Translations under genes and position numbers: made by a program
Assembly (NCBI RefSeq): GCF_023349125.1
Contig: NZ_JAKIKT010000002.1
Location: 248,001-312,000 of the forward strand
Length of the DNA stretch: 64,000 nucleotides
Origin: Shewanella corallii
GTDB lineage: Bacteria > Pseudomonadota > Gammaproteobacteria > Enterobacterales > Shewanellaceae
Reading direction: 5' to 3'
The notes under the pieces: model-generated
Databases searched by the model: none
What the model was told of the DNA's origin: nothing
What the model saw: only the letters and a program-made list of their open reading frames with translations
Shown: positions 42,348 to 51,848 of the stretch, one piece after another
Layout of the letters: every line of letters begins with the position of its first letter
How positions within the stretch are numbered: the first letter of the stretch is position 1

Positions 42348-42463
42348 CCGCCATTGACATTGGCGGTCGCTGCCCCACAATTGGGCGTCTATGGGAGGAA
42401 ACTCCCCACAGAATTCAGGATTTTCCGCCCCGGCGGAAAGCAAGACCAAACCGGCCACGCCGG
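42348..42463 (+). promoter_or_regulatory. Hairpin-rich 5' leader of hemL
   Basis: Within about 115 nt upstream of hemL several inverted repeats follow each other: CCGCCA/TGGCGG (42348-42366), GCCC/GGGC (42372-42386), GGGAG-GAAA-CTCCC (42393-42406), TTTCCGCC/GGCGGAAA (42422-42439) and a weak CCGG/CCGG (42451-42463). This is a structured leader; no known riboswitch class was recognised. The rest of the 325-bp gap (42162-42486) shows nothing else. Confidence 0.45.
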
Positions 42464-42486
42464 AACAACACGAACAAGGAAATAAG

Positions 42487-43776
42487 ATGACCCGTTCCGA
42501 AACGCTGTTTGAACAGGCAAAACAAACCATCCCCGGCGGTGTTAACTCCCCGGTACGTGCATTCAATGGTGTGGGTGGTACTCCACGCTTTATTGAGAAA
42601 GCCGATGGTGCCTACATCTATGACGCTGACGGCAACAAGTACATCGACTACGTAGGTTCATGGGGCCCAATGATCCTGGGCCATAACCACCCTAAAATCC
42701 GTCAGGCTGTGCTGGATGCAGTGGAAAACGGTCTGTCTTTCGGTGCGCCAACTGAGCTGGAAGTGACCATGGCTGAGAAGGTAATCGAAATGGTTCCTTC
42801 CATGGAGATGGTGCGTATGGTGAGCTCAGGTACTGAAGCCACCATGAGTGCAATCCGTCTGGCCCGTGGTTTTACCGGCCGTGACAAGATCCTGAAGTTT
42901 GAGGGCTGCTACCATGGCCACGCTGATTGTCTGCTGGTAAAAGCTGGTTCGGGCGCCCTGACTCTGGGTCAGCCAAGCTCTCCTGGTATCCCAGAAGACT
43001 TCGCCAAGCACACTCTGACCGCGGTATACAACGACCTGGATTCTGTAAAGGCGATGTTCGAGCAGTACCCGGATTCCATCTCCTGTATCATTCTGGAGCC
43101 GGTTGCAGGCAACATGAACTGTATTCCTCCGGTTGCTGGCTTCCTGGAAGGCCTGCGCGCTCTGTGTGATGAGTTCGGCGCCCTGCTGATTATCGACGAA
43201 GTGATGACGGGTTTCCGTGTTTCCAAGAGCGGCGCTCAGGGTCACTACGGCATCAAGCCTGATCTGACCACTCTGGGTAAGGTTATCGGCGGCGGTATGC
43301 CTGTAGGTGCTTTTGGTGGCCGTAAAGACGTTATGCAGTTTATTGCGCCTACCGGTCCGGTTTACCAGGCAGGTACTCTGTCCGGTAACCCAATCGCCAT
43401 GTCTGCAGGTCTGGCTCAGATGGAAGCCCTGTGTGAAGAAGGCCTGTATGAAGAGTTGGCGGCCAAGACCAAGCGTATCGCTGAAGGTTTCAAAGCTGCA
43501 GCTGACAAGCACGGTATTCCAATGAGCATCAACTATGTTGGCGGCATGTTCGGTTTCTTCTTTACTGACGAGCCTCAGGTAACCCTGTTTGAGCAGGTAA
43601 CCAAGTGCAATATGGAACACTTCCGCGCCTTCTATCACGGCATGCTGGACGAAGGTGTTTACCTGGCACCAAGCGCCTATGAGGCAGGCTTCCTGTCAAT
43701 GGCCCACGGTGAAGAAGAGCTGCAGGCCACACTGGCTGCAGCTGACCGTGTACTGGCCCGTATCGCTGCCGCTTAA
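42487..43776 (+). CDS. hemL: Glutamate-1-semialdehyde 2,1-aminomutase
   Basis: PLP enzyme converting glutamate-1-semialdehyde to 5-aminolevulinate, the C5 entry to tetrapyrroles. It has 429 residues. PLP lysine K265 lies in [18 protein letters not shown]. Also visible are [37 protein letters not shown] and [15 protein letters not shown] 42487 is chosen because AAGGAA precedes it and [13 protein letters not shown] is the usual N-terminus. The open frame runs 96 nt further upstream through the hairpin leader and is not coding. Codon use is strongly biased (CTG, GGT), as for a well-expressed gene. Confidence 0.97.
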   Translation: MTRSETLFEQAKQTIPGGVNSPVRAFNGVGGTPRFIEKADGAYIYDADGNKYIDYVGSWGPMILGHNHPKIRQAVLDAVENGLSFGAPTELEVTMAEKVIEMVPSMEMVRMVSSGTEATMSAIRLARGFTGRDKILKFEGCYHGHADCLLVKAGSGALTLGQPSSPGIPEDFAKHTLTAVYNDLDSVKAMFEQYPDSISCIILEPVAGNMNCIPPVAGFLEGLRALCDEFGALLIIDEVMTGFRVSKSGAQGHYGIKPDLTTLGKVIGGGMPVGAFGGRKDVMQFIAPTGPVYQAGTLSGNPIAMSAGLAQMEALCEEGLYEELAAKTKRIAEGFKAAADKHGIPMSINYVGGMFGFFFTDEPQVTLFEQVTKCNMEHFRAFYHGMLDEGVYLAPSAYEAGFLSMAHGEEELQATLAAADRVLARIAAA

Positions 43777-43796
43777 TCAGCGCTCAAGCCAGAACG

Positions 43797-43824
43797 AAAA
43801 AGGACGCCCACGGGCGTCCTTTTT
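43797..43824. terminator. Bidirectional terminator between hemL and gspB
   Basis: AGGACGCCC / GGGCGTCCT (43801-43820) flanked by A and T runs, between convergent genes. Confidence 0.9.
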
Positions 43825-43842
43825 GTTTTTAGGTTCAGCAAA

Positions 43843-44805
43843 CTATATCGCCGGCACAGTAAACTCTGTTCCGCCAATCTCAAGTATCACGTCCCTTGGG
43901 CGGATCTCCACTATCTTCAGCTTGCCACCTATGGTGTCACCCTGCTGCAACTCCCGACCATCCACATTAAGCCAACGGTTGTTCGGGTTGCTGGCATAGA
44001 CGTGAGCAACGATATTGAAATCCGGCACCTGCTGTTGCAGTGACAGCGGCAGATCGCCATATTTTGGCAGGCCGGTATCCTGAGGCTCAGGAATAGGATC
44101 CAGCGATTTTGGCGTCACACCTTCATTTACCGAATGCTGATATTCAACCTCTTTCAGCGCCTGTTCAAAGGCAGCCAACAGATTTTCCTGCTCCTCTCTC
44201 GCCTCCCGCCCCAGATCTGCCATGCCCTCGGGCGAAGTACCGGCTTCCCGGCGTAAAATCTCTAACTGCTCAGGCGTCAAATCCGTATTGGCACCCAGAA
44301 CCAAAGGCTGGGTGCCAGAGCTTGCCGCAGCCTGGCTCTGACCGGCAGGTGTTGTTGGTCTCATATCTCTGCGAGTTTGAGACGCCATGGCTGGCAGAGT
44401 TCCTGACCGATTGGCACCACTGGCATGCGTCACAGGGCTTGGCTGAGCCACGGGCAAATTACCACGCCCGGCGAGACGGACCTCGGCACTCTGAGTGGAT
44501 TTAGCACCAGCCTTTGCCACAGCTGAATTGCTTGCTTGAGCTGGTACCAGAGCCTGCTCGGGCGCAGGGATAGTCACAGGAGCACTAACAGGAGCGGTCA
44601 CAGGAAGACCTGTGTCCTCTTTATTCAGCAGCAAATTCAAGCCAAAAGCCGCCCCGGCCCCCGCCAGTAAACTTATCACTACAGCGGCAGTCGCTTTGAC
44701 TGGCCAGCGTCGCTGTGCCTGTTCATAGCTTCTTGGCGCAGTGGCGGGATCAGGCAACTGTCCCTGCTGTTTATTGCGTATCACTGCATCGAGCAAAATA
44801 GACAT
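43843..44805 (-). CDS. gspB: General secretion pathway protein GspB (ExeB-like)
   Basis: Inner-membrane partner of GspA that helps assemble the type II secretin through the cell wall. It has 320 residues: a short cytosolic N-terminus ([14 protein letters not shown]), a transmembrane helix (~36-58), a long Pro/Ala/Ser-rich periplasmic linker (~65-220), and a C-terminal GspB domain (LPLSLQQQVPDFNIVAHVYA, then RWLNVDGRELQQGD and EIRPRDVILEIGGTEFTVP). The ATG overlaps the gspA stop by one base (TGATG). No other gsp genes are here, as with separate exeAB loci elsewhere. Confidence 0.9.
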   Translation of the reverse strand: MSILLDAVIRNKQQGQLPDPATAPRSYEQAQRRWPVKATAAVVISLLAGAGAAFGLNLLLNKEDTGLPVTAPVSAPVTIPAPEQALVPAQASNSAVAKAGAKSTQSAEVRLAGRGNLPVAQPSPVTHASGANRSGTLPAMASQTRRDMRPTTPAGQSQAAASSGTQPLVLGANTDLTPEQLEILRREAGTSPEGMADLGREAREEQENLLAAFEQALKEVEYQHSVNEGVTPKSLDPIPEPQDTGLPKYGDLPLSLQQQVPDFNIVAHVYASNPNNRWLNVDGRELQQGDTIGGKLKIVEIRPRDVILEIGGTEFTVPAI

Positions 44806-46448
44806 CAGAACTGCTCCCCGCTGCTCAGTCTTGGACCTGACTGACTCAGATACAGGCCCAGCTGTGTCAGCGTTTGACTGCCGGCAATACCATCAGCCTG
44901 CAGGCCATGTTGGCGCTGGAAGGTTTTCAGTCGCTGCTCCAGCTGGCTGTCATAACCATTAACCAGTCGGGCCGGGACCTTATCCACCATCGCCAGCGAG
45001 TTTTCCAACCATTGTAACTGAGGCTGAGAAGAGTGCGGGCCGATGGGCTGGCTGGCATCCTGATCAGGTTGCCACAGAATCTCAAACACACCGCTGAAGT
45101 GACGTTCAAACCAATCCCGGCTGACCCAGAACTGCTGCTCGCCCAGTTGCAACAGCAGTTCCTCACCGTCACGGGAGATCAGGGTGCCGAAAGCCTCGGT
45201 ACTGCCACTGTGGAGATAAACCACTGCCGGATAGTTCAGCCTGAGAATTGATGCACTGTTACCCTGCTGCTGAAAACAGGCAAGGCCCTGAAGTGTGGCC
45301 GCCTGGCAAGGACTCATATCCTGATAGGGAGTCCGGTTCCACAACCCCAGCAAAGCTGCGAATGCAGTATCTATATTGCCGCTCTGCTCCAGCGCCCGCT
45401 GCAGCTGTCTTTGCCCCAGACTGTTGCTCTGAGCGGTACCATTCCCGGCCAATTCAGTATTGGCAGCTTCAGTGGAAACAGGCTCTGTGACGACAGGCTG
45501 TGAGGATGCCGCTACAGGCTGAACGGTGGCAGGCTCCGCAGCGGATTTATCACCGGATTGCAGCGCATAAAACACAGCGCCGAATGCTATTACAAACCCC
45601 ACACCAGCGACCATGGACCACCAGTTACGGGCGGTTTCGGGCTCCTCTCCCAACACTTCTGCCGCTGCAGTTTGCACCATCTTATGGTCCACCGGCACTT
45701 TGGACTGTGCATAGGCAGCCATCAAAGCTCTTTCGCAAATCAGGTTGCTTAAACGGGGAATACCACCGGTGGCTTTATGCAGAGCCTTAATCGCTTTGGC
45801 CGTAAACAGCGGTTCATGACGTCCGGCAACCTGCAATCTGTGCTGCACATATAAGCCGAGTTCCTGCTCGCTCAAAGGCAACAAGTGATATCTGGCCGTA
45901 ATGCGTTGGGCCAGCTGACGCAGCTCCTGGCGCTTAAGCAGCTGTTGCAGTTCAGGCTGACCAATCAATATTACCTGCAGCAGTTTTTTGGTATCTGTCT
46001 CCAGATTGGTGAGTAGCCGCAGTTGTTCAAGCACCTCTGGCCTGAGATGTTGAGCCTCATCAATAATCAATACTGTGTTTCGCCCCGCCTCATGATTCTT
46101 CAGCAAATATTGGCTGAGCAGATCTGTCAGCTGCTTGAGGCTGGGGTTGTCGCCATAGGAAATCTTCAGCTCATCACACAGGGTGGCCAACAGCTCCTGC
46201 TCGGTCAGCGAGGGGTTCAGAATAAAGGCGGTATCTGTATTGTCAGGTAACTGCTGCAACAAACATCGACTGACGGTGGTTTTTCCTGTCCCCACCTCCC
46301 CGGTCAGCAGCACGAAACCACCGGTTTCACCCAGTCCATAAGTCAGGTGCGCCAGTGCTTCTCTGTGCCTGTCACTGAGAAACAGATAATGAGGATTGGG
46401 CGCAATGGAAAATGGGTTGTCATTCAACCCGAAGAAAGCCTTATACAT
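44805..46448 (-). CDS. gspA: General secretion pathway ATPase GspA (ExeA-like)
   Basis: 547 residues from ATG 46448 ([23 protein letters not shown], the conserved ExeA start); the frame extends upstream without conservation. The AAA-type ATPase domain has Walker A GEVGTGKT (50-57) and Walker B VLIIDEAQ (126-133). A transmembrane helix lies near 283-305. The periplasmic part has a linker and ends in a peptidoglycan-binding domain ([21 protein letters not shown], then [11 protein letters not shown]). With GspB it remodels murein to let the secretin multimerise. It implies a type II secretion system elsewhere in the genome. Divergent from cca. Confidence 0.93.
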   Translation of the reverse strand: MYKAFFGLNDNPFSIAPNPHYLFLSDRHREALAHLTYGLGETGGFVLLTGEVGTGKTTVSRCLLQQLPDNTDTAFILNPSLTEQELLATLCDELKISYGDNPSLKQLTDLLSQYLLKNHEAGRNTVLIIDEAQHLRPEVLEQLRLLTNLETDTKKLLQVILIGQPELQQLLKRQELRQLAQRITARYHLLPLSEQELGLYVQHRLQVAGRHEPLFTAKAIKALHKATGGIPRLSNLICERALMAAYAQSKVPVDHKMVQTAAAEVLGEEPETARNWWSMVAGVGFVIAFGAVFYALQSGDKSAAEPATVQPVAASSQPVVTEPVSTEAANTELAGNGTAQSNSLGQRQLQRALEQSGNIDTAFAALLGLWNRTPYQDMSPCQAATLQGLACFQQQGNSASILRLNYPAVVYLHSGSTEAFGTLISRDGEELLLQLGEQQFWVSRDWFERHFSGVFEILWQPDQDASQPIGPHSSQPQLQWLENSLAMVDKVPARLVNGYDSQLEQRLKTFQRQHGLQADGIAGSQTLTQLGLYLSQSGPRLSSGEQF

Positions 46449-46585
46449 ACCCTGTAAACAGATGCTCTGAAAAGTTTTGCTCAAGGTATAGCGCCAGCAT
46501 AAGGATGTCAAAAAGCGGGCTGACTTTATCGCTTTTTTGCCACCGGTGTTATGCTTACGACAAATTTCAAAGCGAGAAGTACAGC

Positions 46586-47830
46586 GTGAAAATCTATCTG
46601 GTCGGCGGTGCAGTCAGGGATCAGCTTCTGGGTCTGCCGGTAAAAGACAGAGACTATATGGTGGTAGGTGCCACGCCTGAGCAAATGTTGGCGTTGGGCT
46701 ATGAACAGGTGGGCAGAGACTTCCCGGTATTCCTGCACCCCAAAACCAAAGAAGAGCATGCCCTGGCCAGAACCGAGCGTAAGACAGGCGCAGGTTATGG
46801 AGGCTTTGCCTGCCATGCCGCCCCGGATGTCACTCTGGAGCAGGACCTGCTCAGGCGCGATTTGACCATCAATGCTATTGCGCTGGATGACTCAGGAGAG
46901 CTTCATGACCCCTATGGTGGTCAGGCTGATATTGACGCCAGAGTATTGCGCCATGTCTCCCCCGCATTTATTGAAGACCCTCTACGGGTGCTCAGGGTTG
47001 CACGTTTTGCGGCGCGATTTGCCGCTCAGGGGTTTACCATAGCCCCGGAAACGATGTCGCTGATGCAGGAGATAGCTGCCAGCGGTGAGCTTGATGCCTT
47101 AACCCCTGAACGGGTTTGGCAAGAGCTGGATAAAGCCCTGGCCACAGATCATCCACAGGTGTTCCTGCAGGTACTGAAAGAGTGTAACGCCCTGCCGATA
47201 TTGATGCCGGAAATCCATGCCCTGTTCGGCGTCCCCCAACCTGAAAAGTGGCACCCGGAAATCGACACAGGTATCCATACGCTGATGGTGCTGGAGCAGG
47301 CAGCCAGACTCACCACTGATAAAAGTGTGCGCTTTGCCGCCATGATTCATGATTTGGGTAAAGCCCTGACACCTGAAGCGCAATGGCCAAAACACCATGG
47401 CCACGGTCAGAAAGGTCTGAAACCCATACGGGAATTTTGCCAGCGGTTACGTGTTCCCAACGAGTATCGTGACCTGGCGTTATTGGCCAGTGACCTGCAC
47501 CAAAATCTGCACAATGCTTTCGAATTAAGACCGGAAACATTGCTAAAGCAGTTTGATAAGGCCGATATCTGGCGTAAACCCGAAAGACTCGAAAAGCTTT
47601 TGTTGGTTTGTCAGGCAGATAGTCGTGGTCGCACCGGCTTCGAAAATGCAGATTACCCTCAGGCTGATTATCTGCATGAGGCTTATAAAATTGCAGCGGC
47701 AGTTGAAGTCAAACAGATTGTTGATGCAGGTTTTAAAGGACCCGAAATTCGTGACGAATTGCAAAAGCGGCGAATGAATATGCTGTCAGAATTTAAGCAA
47801 TGTCACACATTTGATGTAAGCAAACTGTGA
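46586..47830 (+). CDS. cca: Multifunctional CCA-adding enzyme (CCA tRNA nucleotidyltransferase)
   Basis: Adds or repairs the 3'-CCA of tRNAs. It has 414 residues from GTG 46586 (GAGAAG upstream), matching the family start [16 protein letters not shown]. The catalytic DxD is in [36 protein letters not shown] and [11 protein letters not shown] are class II nucleotidyltransferase motifs. The HD phosphohydrolase domain ([29 protein letters not shown]) marks the gammaproteobacterial multifunctional form. The open frame extends upstream to 46412 but that part overlaps the gspA promoter region and is not conserved. Confidence 0.96.
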   Translation: MKIYLVGGAVRDQLLGLPVKDRDYMVVGATPEQMLALGYEQVGRDFPVFLHPKTKEEHALARTERKTGAGYGGFACHAAPDVTLEQDLLRRDLTINAIALDDSGELHDPYGGQADIDARVLRHVSPAFIEDPLRVLRVARFAARFAAQGFTIAPETMSLMQEIAASGELDALTPERVWQELDKALATDHPQVFLQVLKECNALPILMPEIHALFGVPQPEKWHPEIDTGIHTLMVLEQAARLTTDKSVRFAAMIHDLGKALTPEAQWPKHHGHGQKGLKPIREFCQRLRVPNEYRDLALLASDLHQNLHNAFELRPETLLKQFDKADIWRKPERLEKLLLVCQADSRGRTGFENADYPQADYLHEAYKIAAAVEVKQIVDAGFKGPEIRDELQKRRMNMLSEFKQCHTFDVSKL

Positions 47831-47928
47831 ATATGCTAAATCAGACCATTTAGTCCTTTGAAAAAAGGTGAATATTCGCTATCGTTTTGACCGATTCCAT
47901 GATTTTTCATAGCAAATTAAATTGGCTA

Positions 47929-47937
47929 TGACATAAT
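47929..47937 (+). promoter_or_regulatory. Extended -10 promoter of the Lpp-like gene
   Basis: TGACATAAT (TGnCATAAT), about 70 bp before the lipoprotein ATG, in an AT-rich stretch. No convincing -35. Confidence 0.4.
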
Positions 47938-48007
47938 TATGCGGTTGCAGTCGACCTCAGGGGACTGTGGCCTTTTAATCCACACTATCTTTAAAGGGAT
48001 TACTCCA

Positions 48008-48274
48008 ATGAACAAAAAGTTAATGATGGTTGCTGGTGTAGCTATGACTGCTATGCTGGGTGGCTGTGCCAACACCGATGCACTGGAAGCAAGCGTTGCA
48101 AACCTGGGCAACAAAGTAGACCAGCTGTCTGCTGAAGTTAGCTCTCTGAAGGCTGAGCAGGGTAAAGTTTCTGCTGACGCTAAAGCTGCTAAAGCTGCTG
48201 CTATGGACGCACAAGCTGAAGCCAAGCGCGCCAACGACCGCATCGACAACATGGCTTCTTCTTACAAGAAGTAA
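48008..48274 (+). CDS. Lpp/OprI-type alanine-zipper lipoprotein
   Basis: Small outer-membrane lipoprotein of 88 residues from ATG 48008 (AAAGGGA upstream). Lipoprotein signal peptide with lipobox LGGC (Cys20). The mature chain is one long coiled coil with heptad Ala/Leu (LEASVANLGNKVDQLSAEVSSL, then KAAKAAAMDAQAEAKRANDRID), ending in SSYKK. A terminal lysine is the residue that Braun lipoprotein uses for attachment to murein. Codon use is highly biased (GCT, AAA, CTG), as expected for one of the most abundant proteins. It could be either Lpp or the non-linked OprI type. Confidence 0.88.
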   Translation: MNKKLMMVAGVAMTAMLGGCANTDALEASVANLGNKVDQLSAEVSSLKAEQGKVSADAKAAKAAAMDAQAEAKRANDRIDNMASSYKK

Positions 48275-48281
48275 TGTGTTG

Positions 48282-48310
48282 GTATCGGCAATACCCTGTA
48301 TTGCCGATAC
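48282..48310 (+). terminator. Long perfect hairpin after the lipoprotein gene
   Basis: GTATCGGCAATAC / GTATTGCCGATAC, a 13-bp perfect stem with a 3-nt loop directly after the stop. No T run follows on either strand, so it may protect the 3' end of an abundant mRNA rather than terminate by itself. Confidence 0.6.
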
Positions 48311-48320
48311 ACCTCCCCTG

Positions 48321-49169
48321 TTATTCTCCCCGGCTCTTTCTGGCCAACACCACCAAATAATCCATCTCTAAGCCGTTAATCGATTCTCTGGCAATTTTGC
48401 TTTTCAGCTTGTCATTGGCACGCCAGGCATAAGGCGTCATATCCAGCAGCGTCAGCGCCTGTTCACCGTCTACATCCGCATTCCACTGAATACGTGTTGA
48501 TGCAACAAGCTCCAGCTCTTTGGGCAGGTTGATACTCACCTCTTTCTCGGCGAGATCCGCAAACACCTGAGTGCGCAGCTGCCATAAATGGCGGCTGGCG
48601 GGGATCACTATCAAGGCCAGTCCGCCTTCTTTCAGCACACGGACCGCTTCTTTCCCCTTGAGAGGTTTGTCGATAACCGTCAGCAGATCAAAGCTGTTGT
48701 CGACATAGGGAAGCCCCTTGGACGAACATTGCGCGTACACCTCATCACTGCCCGCTTTAGCGGCCGCGAACAGGGCATTATCCGCCTCGGCAAACCCATA
48801 ACGCTCCAGTGTCAGTTCAGCTTGTTGCTGCGCCAGAGACTCCGCCAGCGCCCTCAGGTAAAAGCCTTCGGCGGATTCATAATCCAGCCAGGAGAGAGTC
48901 GACTGGCCAGACAGCTCTGGCATCAACTGTGCTGTCATCGCCTCGATCAGCGATGCCTGCAAGCCTCCACTCAGCAGAAAGAGTCTGGATCGCATTTGTG
49001 CACGGGACAGCACCTGCTGCTTTTTGCCCTTGCCGAACACCCAGTATCCCCGCTCTTCGTGGACCTGAGTAAAAGGGAACTGATGTTTGTTGCTGCAGTG
49101 CAGATCCTTACTGGTCAGATACTGACTCAAAGGCTGACGGCAAATAGGGCATTGGAGAGAAACGGTCAT
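48321..49169 (-). CDS. RlmA-like rRNA methyltransferase homologue with degenerate SAM motif
   Basis: 282 residues, colinear with RlmA (23S rRNA m1G745 methyltransferase). N-terminal zinc ribbon (QCPICRQPL ... LHCSNKHQF), then a Rossmann-like domain, and the C-terminal LLDMTPYAWRAND typical of RlmA. However, motif I, which in RlmA reads LDIGCGEGYYT, is here LDYESAEGFYL: the glycine-rich SAM loop is lost. The catalytic-loop region is also altered (LTVIDKPLKGKEA for the RlmA IRIYAPCKAEE). It may bind rRNA without methylating it, or use SAM differently. Function uncertain. Confidence 0.7.
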   Translation of the reverse strand: MTVSLQCPICRQPLSQYLTSKDLHCSNKHQFPFTQVHEERGYWVFGKGKKQQVLSRAQMRSRLFLLSGGLQASLIEAMTAQLMPELSGQSTLSWLDYESAEGFYLRALAESLAQQQAELTLERYGFAEADNALFAAAKAGSDEVYAQCSSKGLPYVDNSFDLLTVIDKPLKGKEAVRVLKEGGLALIVIPASRHLWQLRTQVFADLAEKEVSINLPKELELVASTRIQWNADVDGEQALTLLDMTPYAWRANDKLKSKIARESINGLEMDYLVVLARKSRGE

Positions 49170-49190
49170 AACTGATTCCGAAAAAATAGA

Positions 49191-49213
49191 AACCCCGGCA
49201 AACGGCCGGGGTT
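49191..49213 (-). terminator. Terminator of uppP
   Basis: AACCCCGGC / GCCGGGGTT hairpin (5-nt loop). Read leftward it is followed by TTCTATTTTTT. Confidence 0.8.
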
Positions 49214-49245
49214 ATTCAACATATTACAGTCCGCAAGCATCAAGC

Positions 49246-50046
49246 TTACAGGAAAATAAAGCCACACAGGAACAGACCCAGCGCCAGACGGTAAATCACA
49301 AATGGCGTCATACCCATACGGCTGATAATCTTCAGGAAGAAGTGAATACAGACATAGGCAGAGATAAAAGAGAGCAACACCCCCAGTCCCATCGCCTGCC
49401 AGTCAATCACATGGCCTTCAGTCACTATGTCTTTGCCCATCAGCAAAGCCGCACCCAGAATAACCGGGATAGACATCAGGAATGAGAAACGGGCTGCCGC
49501 TTCCTTATTCAGACCCAGCATCAAAGCGGCGGTCATGGTTACGCCACTGCGTGATGTACCCGGAATAAGGGCAAGCGCCTGAGCAAAACCAATCAGCAGC
49601 GCTTTTTTCCAGCCCGTCTGATATTCGGTCAGCTCACATTTGGCCATACGGTCACCAAGCCACAACAGCAGACCAAACACCACAGTCGTAATGGCAATCA
49701 CCCCCGGGCCACGCAGAAAGCTTTCCACCCAGTCCTTGGCCATAAAGCCGATAACCACAGCCGGGATAGTCGCCAGAATAATCCACCAGGCCAACTTGCT
49801 GTCGTCTGAATGCTGTCCCTTAAAGATACTGGCTATCCAGGCCTTGAACATGGCGACAATTTCCTTGCGGAAATAGATGATTACCGCCAGCAATGAACCA
49901 ATATGCACAGCCACATCGAACGATAGCCCCTGATCTTCCCAACCAAAAAGCTGCGCCGGCAAAATCAGGTGCGCAGAGCTGGAGATAGGCAAAAATTCAG
50001 TAAAGCCCTGGATCAGAGCCAGCAGAATGACCTGCAGAGTATCCAT
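49246..50046 (-). CDS. uppP: Undecaprenyl-diphosphatase UppP (BacA)
   Basis: Membrane phosphatase recycling undecaprenyl pyrophosphate to the monophosphate carrier for murein and other surface polymers. It has 266 residues and about eight hydrophobic helices. The BacA signatures are present: [20 protein letters not shown] near the N-terminus and [22 protein letters not shown] mid-protein. Transcribed leftward behind folB-folK and closed by the hairpin at 49191-49213. Confidence 0.97.
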   Translation of the reverse strand: MDTLQVILLALIQGFTEFLPISSSAHLILPAQLFGWEDQGLSFDVAVHIGSLLAVIIYFRKEIVAMFKAWIASIFKGQHSDDSKLAWWIILATIPAVVIGFMAKDWVESFLRGPGVIAITTVVFGLLLWLGDRMAKCELTEYQTGWKKALLIGFAQALALIPGTSRSGVTMTAALMLGLNKEAAARFSFLMSIPVILGAALLMGKDIVTEGHVIDWQAMGLGVLLSFISAYVCIHFFLKIISRMGMTPFVIYRLALGLFLCGFIFL

Positions 50047-50076
50047 AGTTTCCCTTGTATTGAATAAATGGGTAAA

Positions 50077-50571
50077 TCAGACCAGAGGTGGCCAGGTGAG
50101 TTCAATGACCCAAAGTTTCTGAGGCTTGTTATAAGCATCCCACAAACTCTGATAGTTCAGCCCGGTTGTGGGGTGTACCCGCTCAGGTGCGATTTCCGCC
50201 AGTGGCCAAAGAACAAATGCGTTCTCGGTAATTTCCGCTCTGGGCAGCACTATGGGGGAGTCACATACCAGGTCATCATAAAGCAGCAGATCCAGATCCA
50301 GCGTGCGGGGGGCAAACTTCTTGGCGCTGGGTAATCGGCCATTGTCCCGCTCAATTTGCTTGAACAGGCTATTCAGTTCGGCCACTGACAAACTGGTGTC
50401 GGCAGCCGCCACCATATTGAGGAAGTTGGTGCCATCAAAGCCAACAGCTTCACTCTCATACACAGAAGAGAGTTCCAGTTGCCCAAGGTGCCGGGTCAGA
50501 TCTCTGAGTCCGGCGGTTAAATGTGCCACCGGCTCAATATTGCTGCCCAAACTGATATATATTTTTGCCAT
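50077..50571 (-). CDS. folK: 2-amino-4-hydroxy-6-hydroxymethyldihydropteridine pyrophosphokinase
   Basis: HPPK of folate synthesis: transfers pyrophosphate from ATP to hydroxymethyl-dihydropterin. It has 164 residues. Signatures: YISLGSNIEP at the N-terminus, SSVYESEAVGF, NFLNMVAA, and the ATP/metal motif APRTLDLDLLLYDD, then LPRAEITENAFVLWPLAEIAP. It lies 52 bp downstream of folB, which supplies its substrate. Confidence 0.96.
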   Translation of the reverse strand: MAKIYISLGSNIEPVAHLTAGLRDLTRHLGQLELSSVYESEAVGFDGTNFLNMVAAADTSLSVAELNSLFKQIERDNGRLPSAKKFAPRTLDLDLLLYDDLVCDSPIVLPRAEITENAFVLWPLAEIAPERVHPTTGLNYQSLWDAYNKPQKLWVIELTWPPLV

Positions 50572-50623
50572 GCTGCTTCTTTTGTTATTTGTATTCGGGG
50601 CAAATACCCCGGTGCAGTTCCAG

Positions 50624-50977
50624 TTAAATGTGGCCGCGCTCTATTTCAACGCCCACTGATTGAGCATGCTTCACCGCGCCGGGTTTCATGACAGTGACTT
50701 TGACCCAGGGAACATTGAATTCATCCATCACACACCTGGCCACCATTTCAGCCACAGTTTCAATCAATTCAATCGGGTCTTCGGTAATCAGTGCCGTCAG
50801 TCTGTTGGATACAGTTTCATAGCAGAGCGCGTGCTCATAATCATCGCCTGCAGCCGCGGCCCGGTTATCCCACGCCATATCCAGATCTATCACCAGGGTC
50901 TGATGGATCTGTTTTTCCCATTCATAGATACCGATCACAGTATCGATACTTAATCCACGGATCAGGACCTTATCCAT
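50624..50977 (-). CDS. folB: Dihydroneopterin aldolase
   Basis: Cleaves 7,8-dihydroneopterin to the hydroxymethylpterin used by FolK. It has 117 residues. Family motifs: MDKVLIRGLSIDTVIGIYEWEK (with the pterin-binding Glu/Tyr region), CYETVSNRLTALI, IELIETVAEMVAR with the active-site Glu, and VTVMKPGAVKHAQSVGVEIER with the catalytic Lys. AGGAG precedes the ATG. First gene of the leftward folB-folK-uppP run and divergent from plsY. Confidence 0.95.
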   Translation of the reverse strand: MDKVLIRGLSIDTVIGIYEWEKQIHQTLVIDLDMAWDNRAAAAGDDYEHALCYETVSNRLTALITEDPIELIETVAEMVARCVMDEFNVPWVKVTVMKPGAVKHAQSVGVEIERGHI

Positions 50978-51204
50978 ACATTTCTCCTGTTATGACGACT
51001 GAGGTCAGACAAGTTGGCGCTGCGTGACAGGTTACAATCCGCGGCAACCAAGGTGTCCACCCGGCATTGCCAACCTGAGGGATATACCCTTTGTGTTAGC
51101 TGGCATCCTTCAGTAGGATACGGCTTGGCAGTATGCCTTCAGCCTGAAATTTTGGGCTGACATTCAGGGCGCAGATAATACCCCAGATCCAGAAGGAAAC
51201 CAAT

Positions 51205-51828
51205 TTGAGCGAAGCTGCACTGACCATTTTTATGATATTGGCTGCCTATTTGGCAGGCTCGGTCTCAAGTGCCGTTTTGGTATGTAAAATGAGAGGCTTA
51301 CCCGATCCCAGAACTCAGGGGTCAGGAAATCCCGGTGCCACCAATGTGTTGAGGATTGGCGGCGCAGGTTCTGCTGCCATGGTGCTGTTTTTCGATATGC
51401 TGAAAGGCGCCGCCCCGGCCTATCTCGCCTACATCATGGGTATTAATGCCGTGTGGCTTGGAGTCATCGCCATTGCCGCCTGTCTTGGCCACATCTATCC
51501 GGTATTTTTCGACTTTAAAGGCGGTAAAGGGGTTGCCACCGCTTTTGGTGCCATGGCGCCCATAGGTGAAGGTCTGGCTTTTGCGCTGATGGGAACCTGG
51601 CTGGTCATGGTGTTTATTACCCGCTACTCATCTCTGGCAGCCATATTGACCGCCCTGCTGGCCCCGGTTTACACCCACTATCTGGATGAGCGATTCACTA
51701 TTCCGGTGGCCATGTTGTCGACCCTGATTATTGCCCGCCATAAAGACAATATTGTGCGACTGGTTCAGGGCAAAGAGCCCAGATTCTCTATTCGCAACAA
51801 GCTCAAAAAAGTAAAAGCCGACAAGTAG
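51205..51828 (+). CDS. plsY: Acyl-phosphate glycerol-3-phosphate acyltransferase PlsY
   Basis: Inner-membrane enzyme that acylates glycerol-3-phosphate from acyl-phosphate, starting phospholipid synthesis. It has 207 residues and about five hydrophobic helices. The three PlsY motifs are visible: [30 protein letters not shown], and [21 protein letters not shown]. The start is TTG at 51205, with AAGGAA 6 nt upstream; there is no ATG before residue 10. The folB/plsY divergence is common in gammaproteobacteria. Confidence 0.96.
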   Translation: MSEAALTIFMILAAYLAGSVSSAVLVCKMRGLPDPRTQGSGNPGATNVLRIGGAGSAAMVLFFDMLKGAAPAYLAYIMGINAVWLGVIAIAACLGHIYPVFFDFKGGKGVATAFGAMAPIGEGLAFALMGTWLVMVFITRYSSLAAILTALLAPVYTHYLDERFTIPVAMLSTLIIARHKDNIVRLVQGKEPRFSIRNKLKKVKADK

Positions 51829-51835
51829 TCGGCTT
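51815..51835 (+). terminator. Probable terminator overlapping the plsY stop
   Basis: AAGCCGAC / GTCGGCTT with loop AAGTA. The TAG stop of plsY lies at the loop/right-arm junction. Only a short CTTCG follows, so strength is uncertain. Confidence 0.5.
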
Positions 51836-51848
51836 CTTCGCTTGCAGA

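Noticed and set aside
42391..42486. 32-codon upstream extension of hemL
   Set aside because: Non-conserved, runs through hairpins, and a good Shine-Dalgarno plus the conserved [10 protein letters not shown] start lie at 42487.
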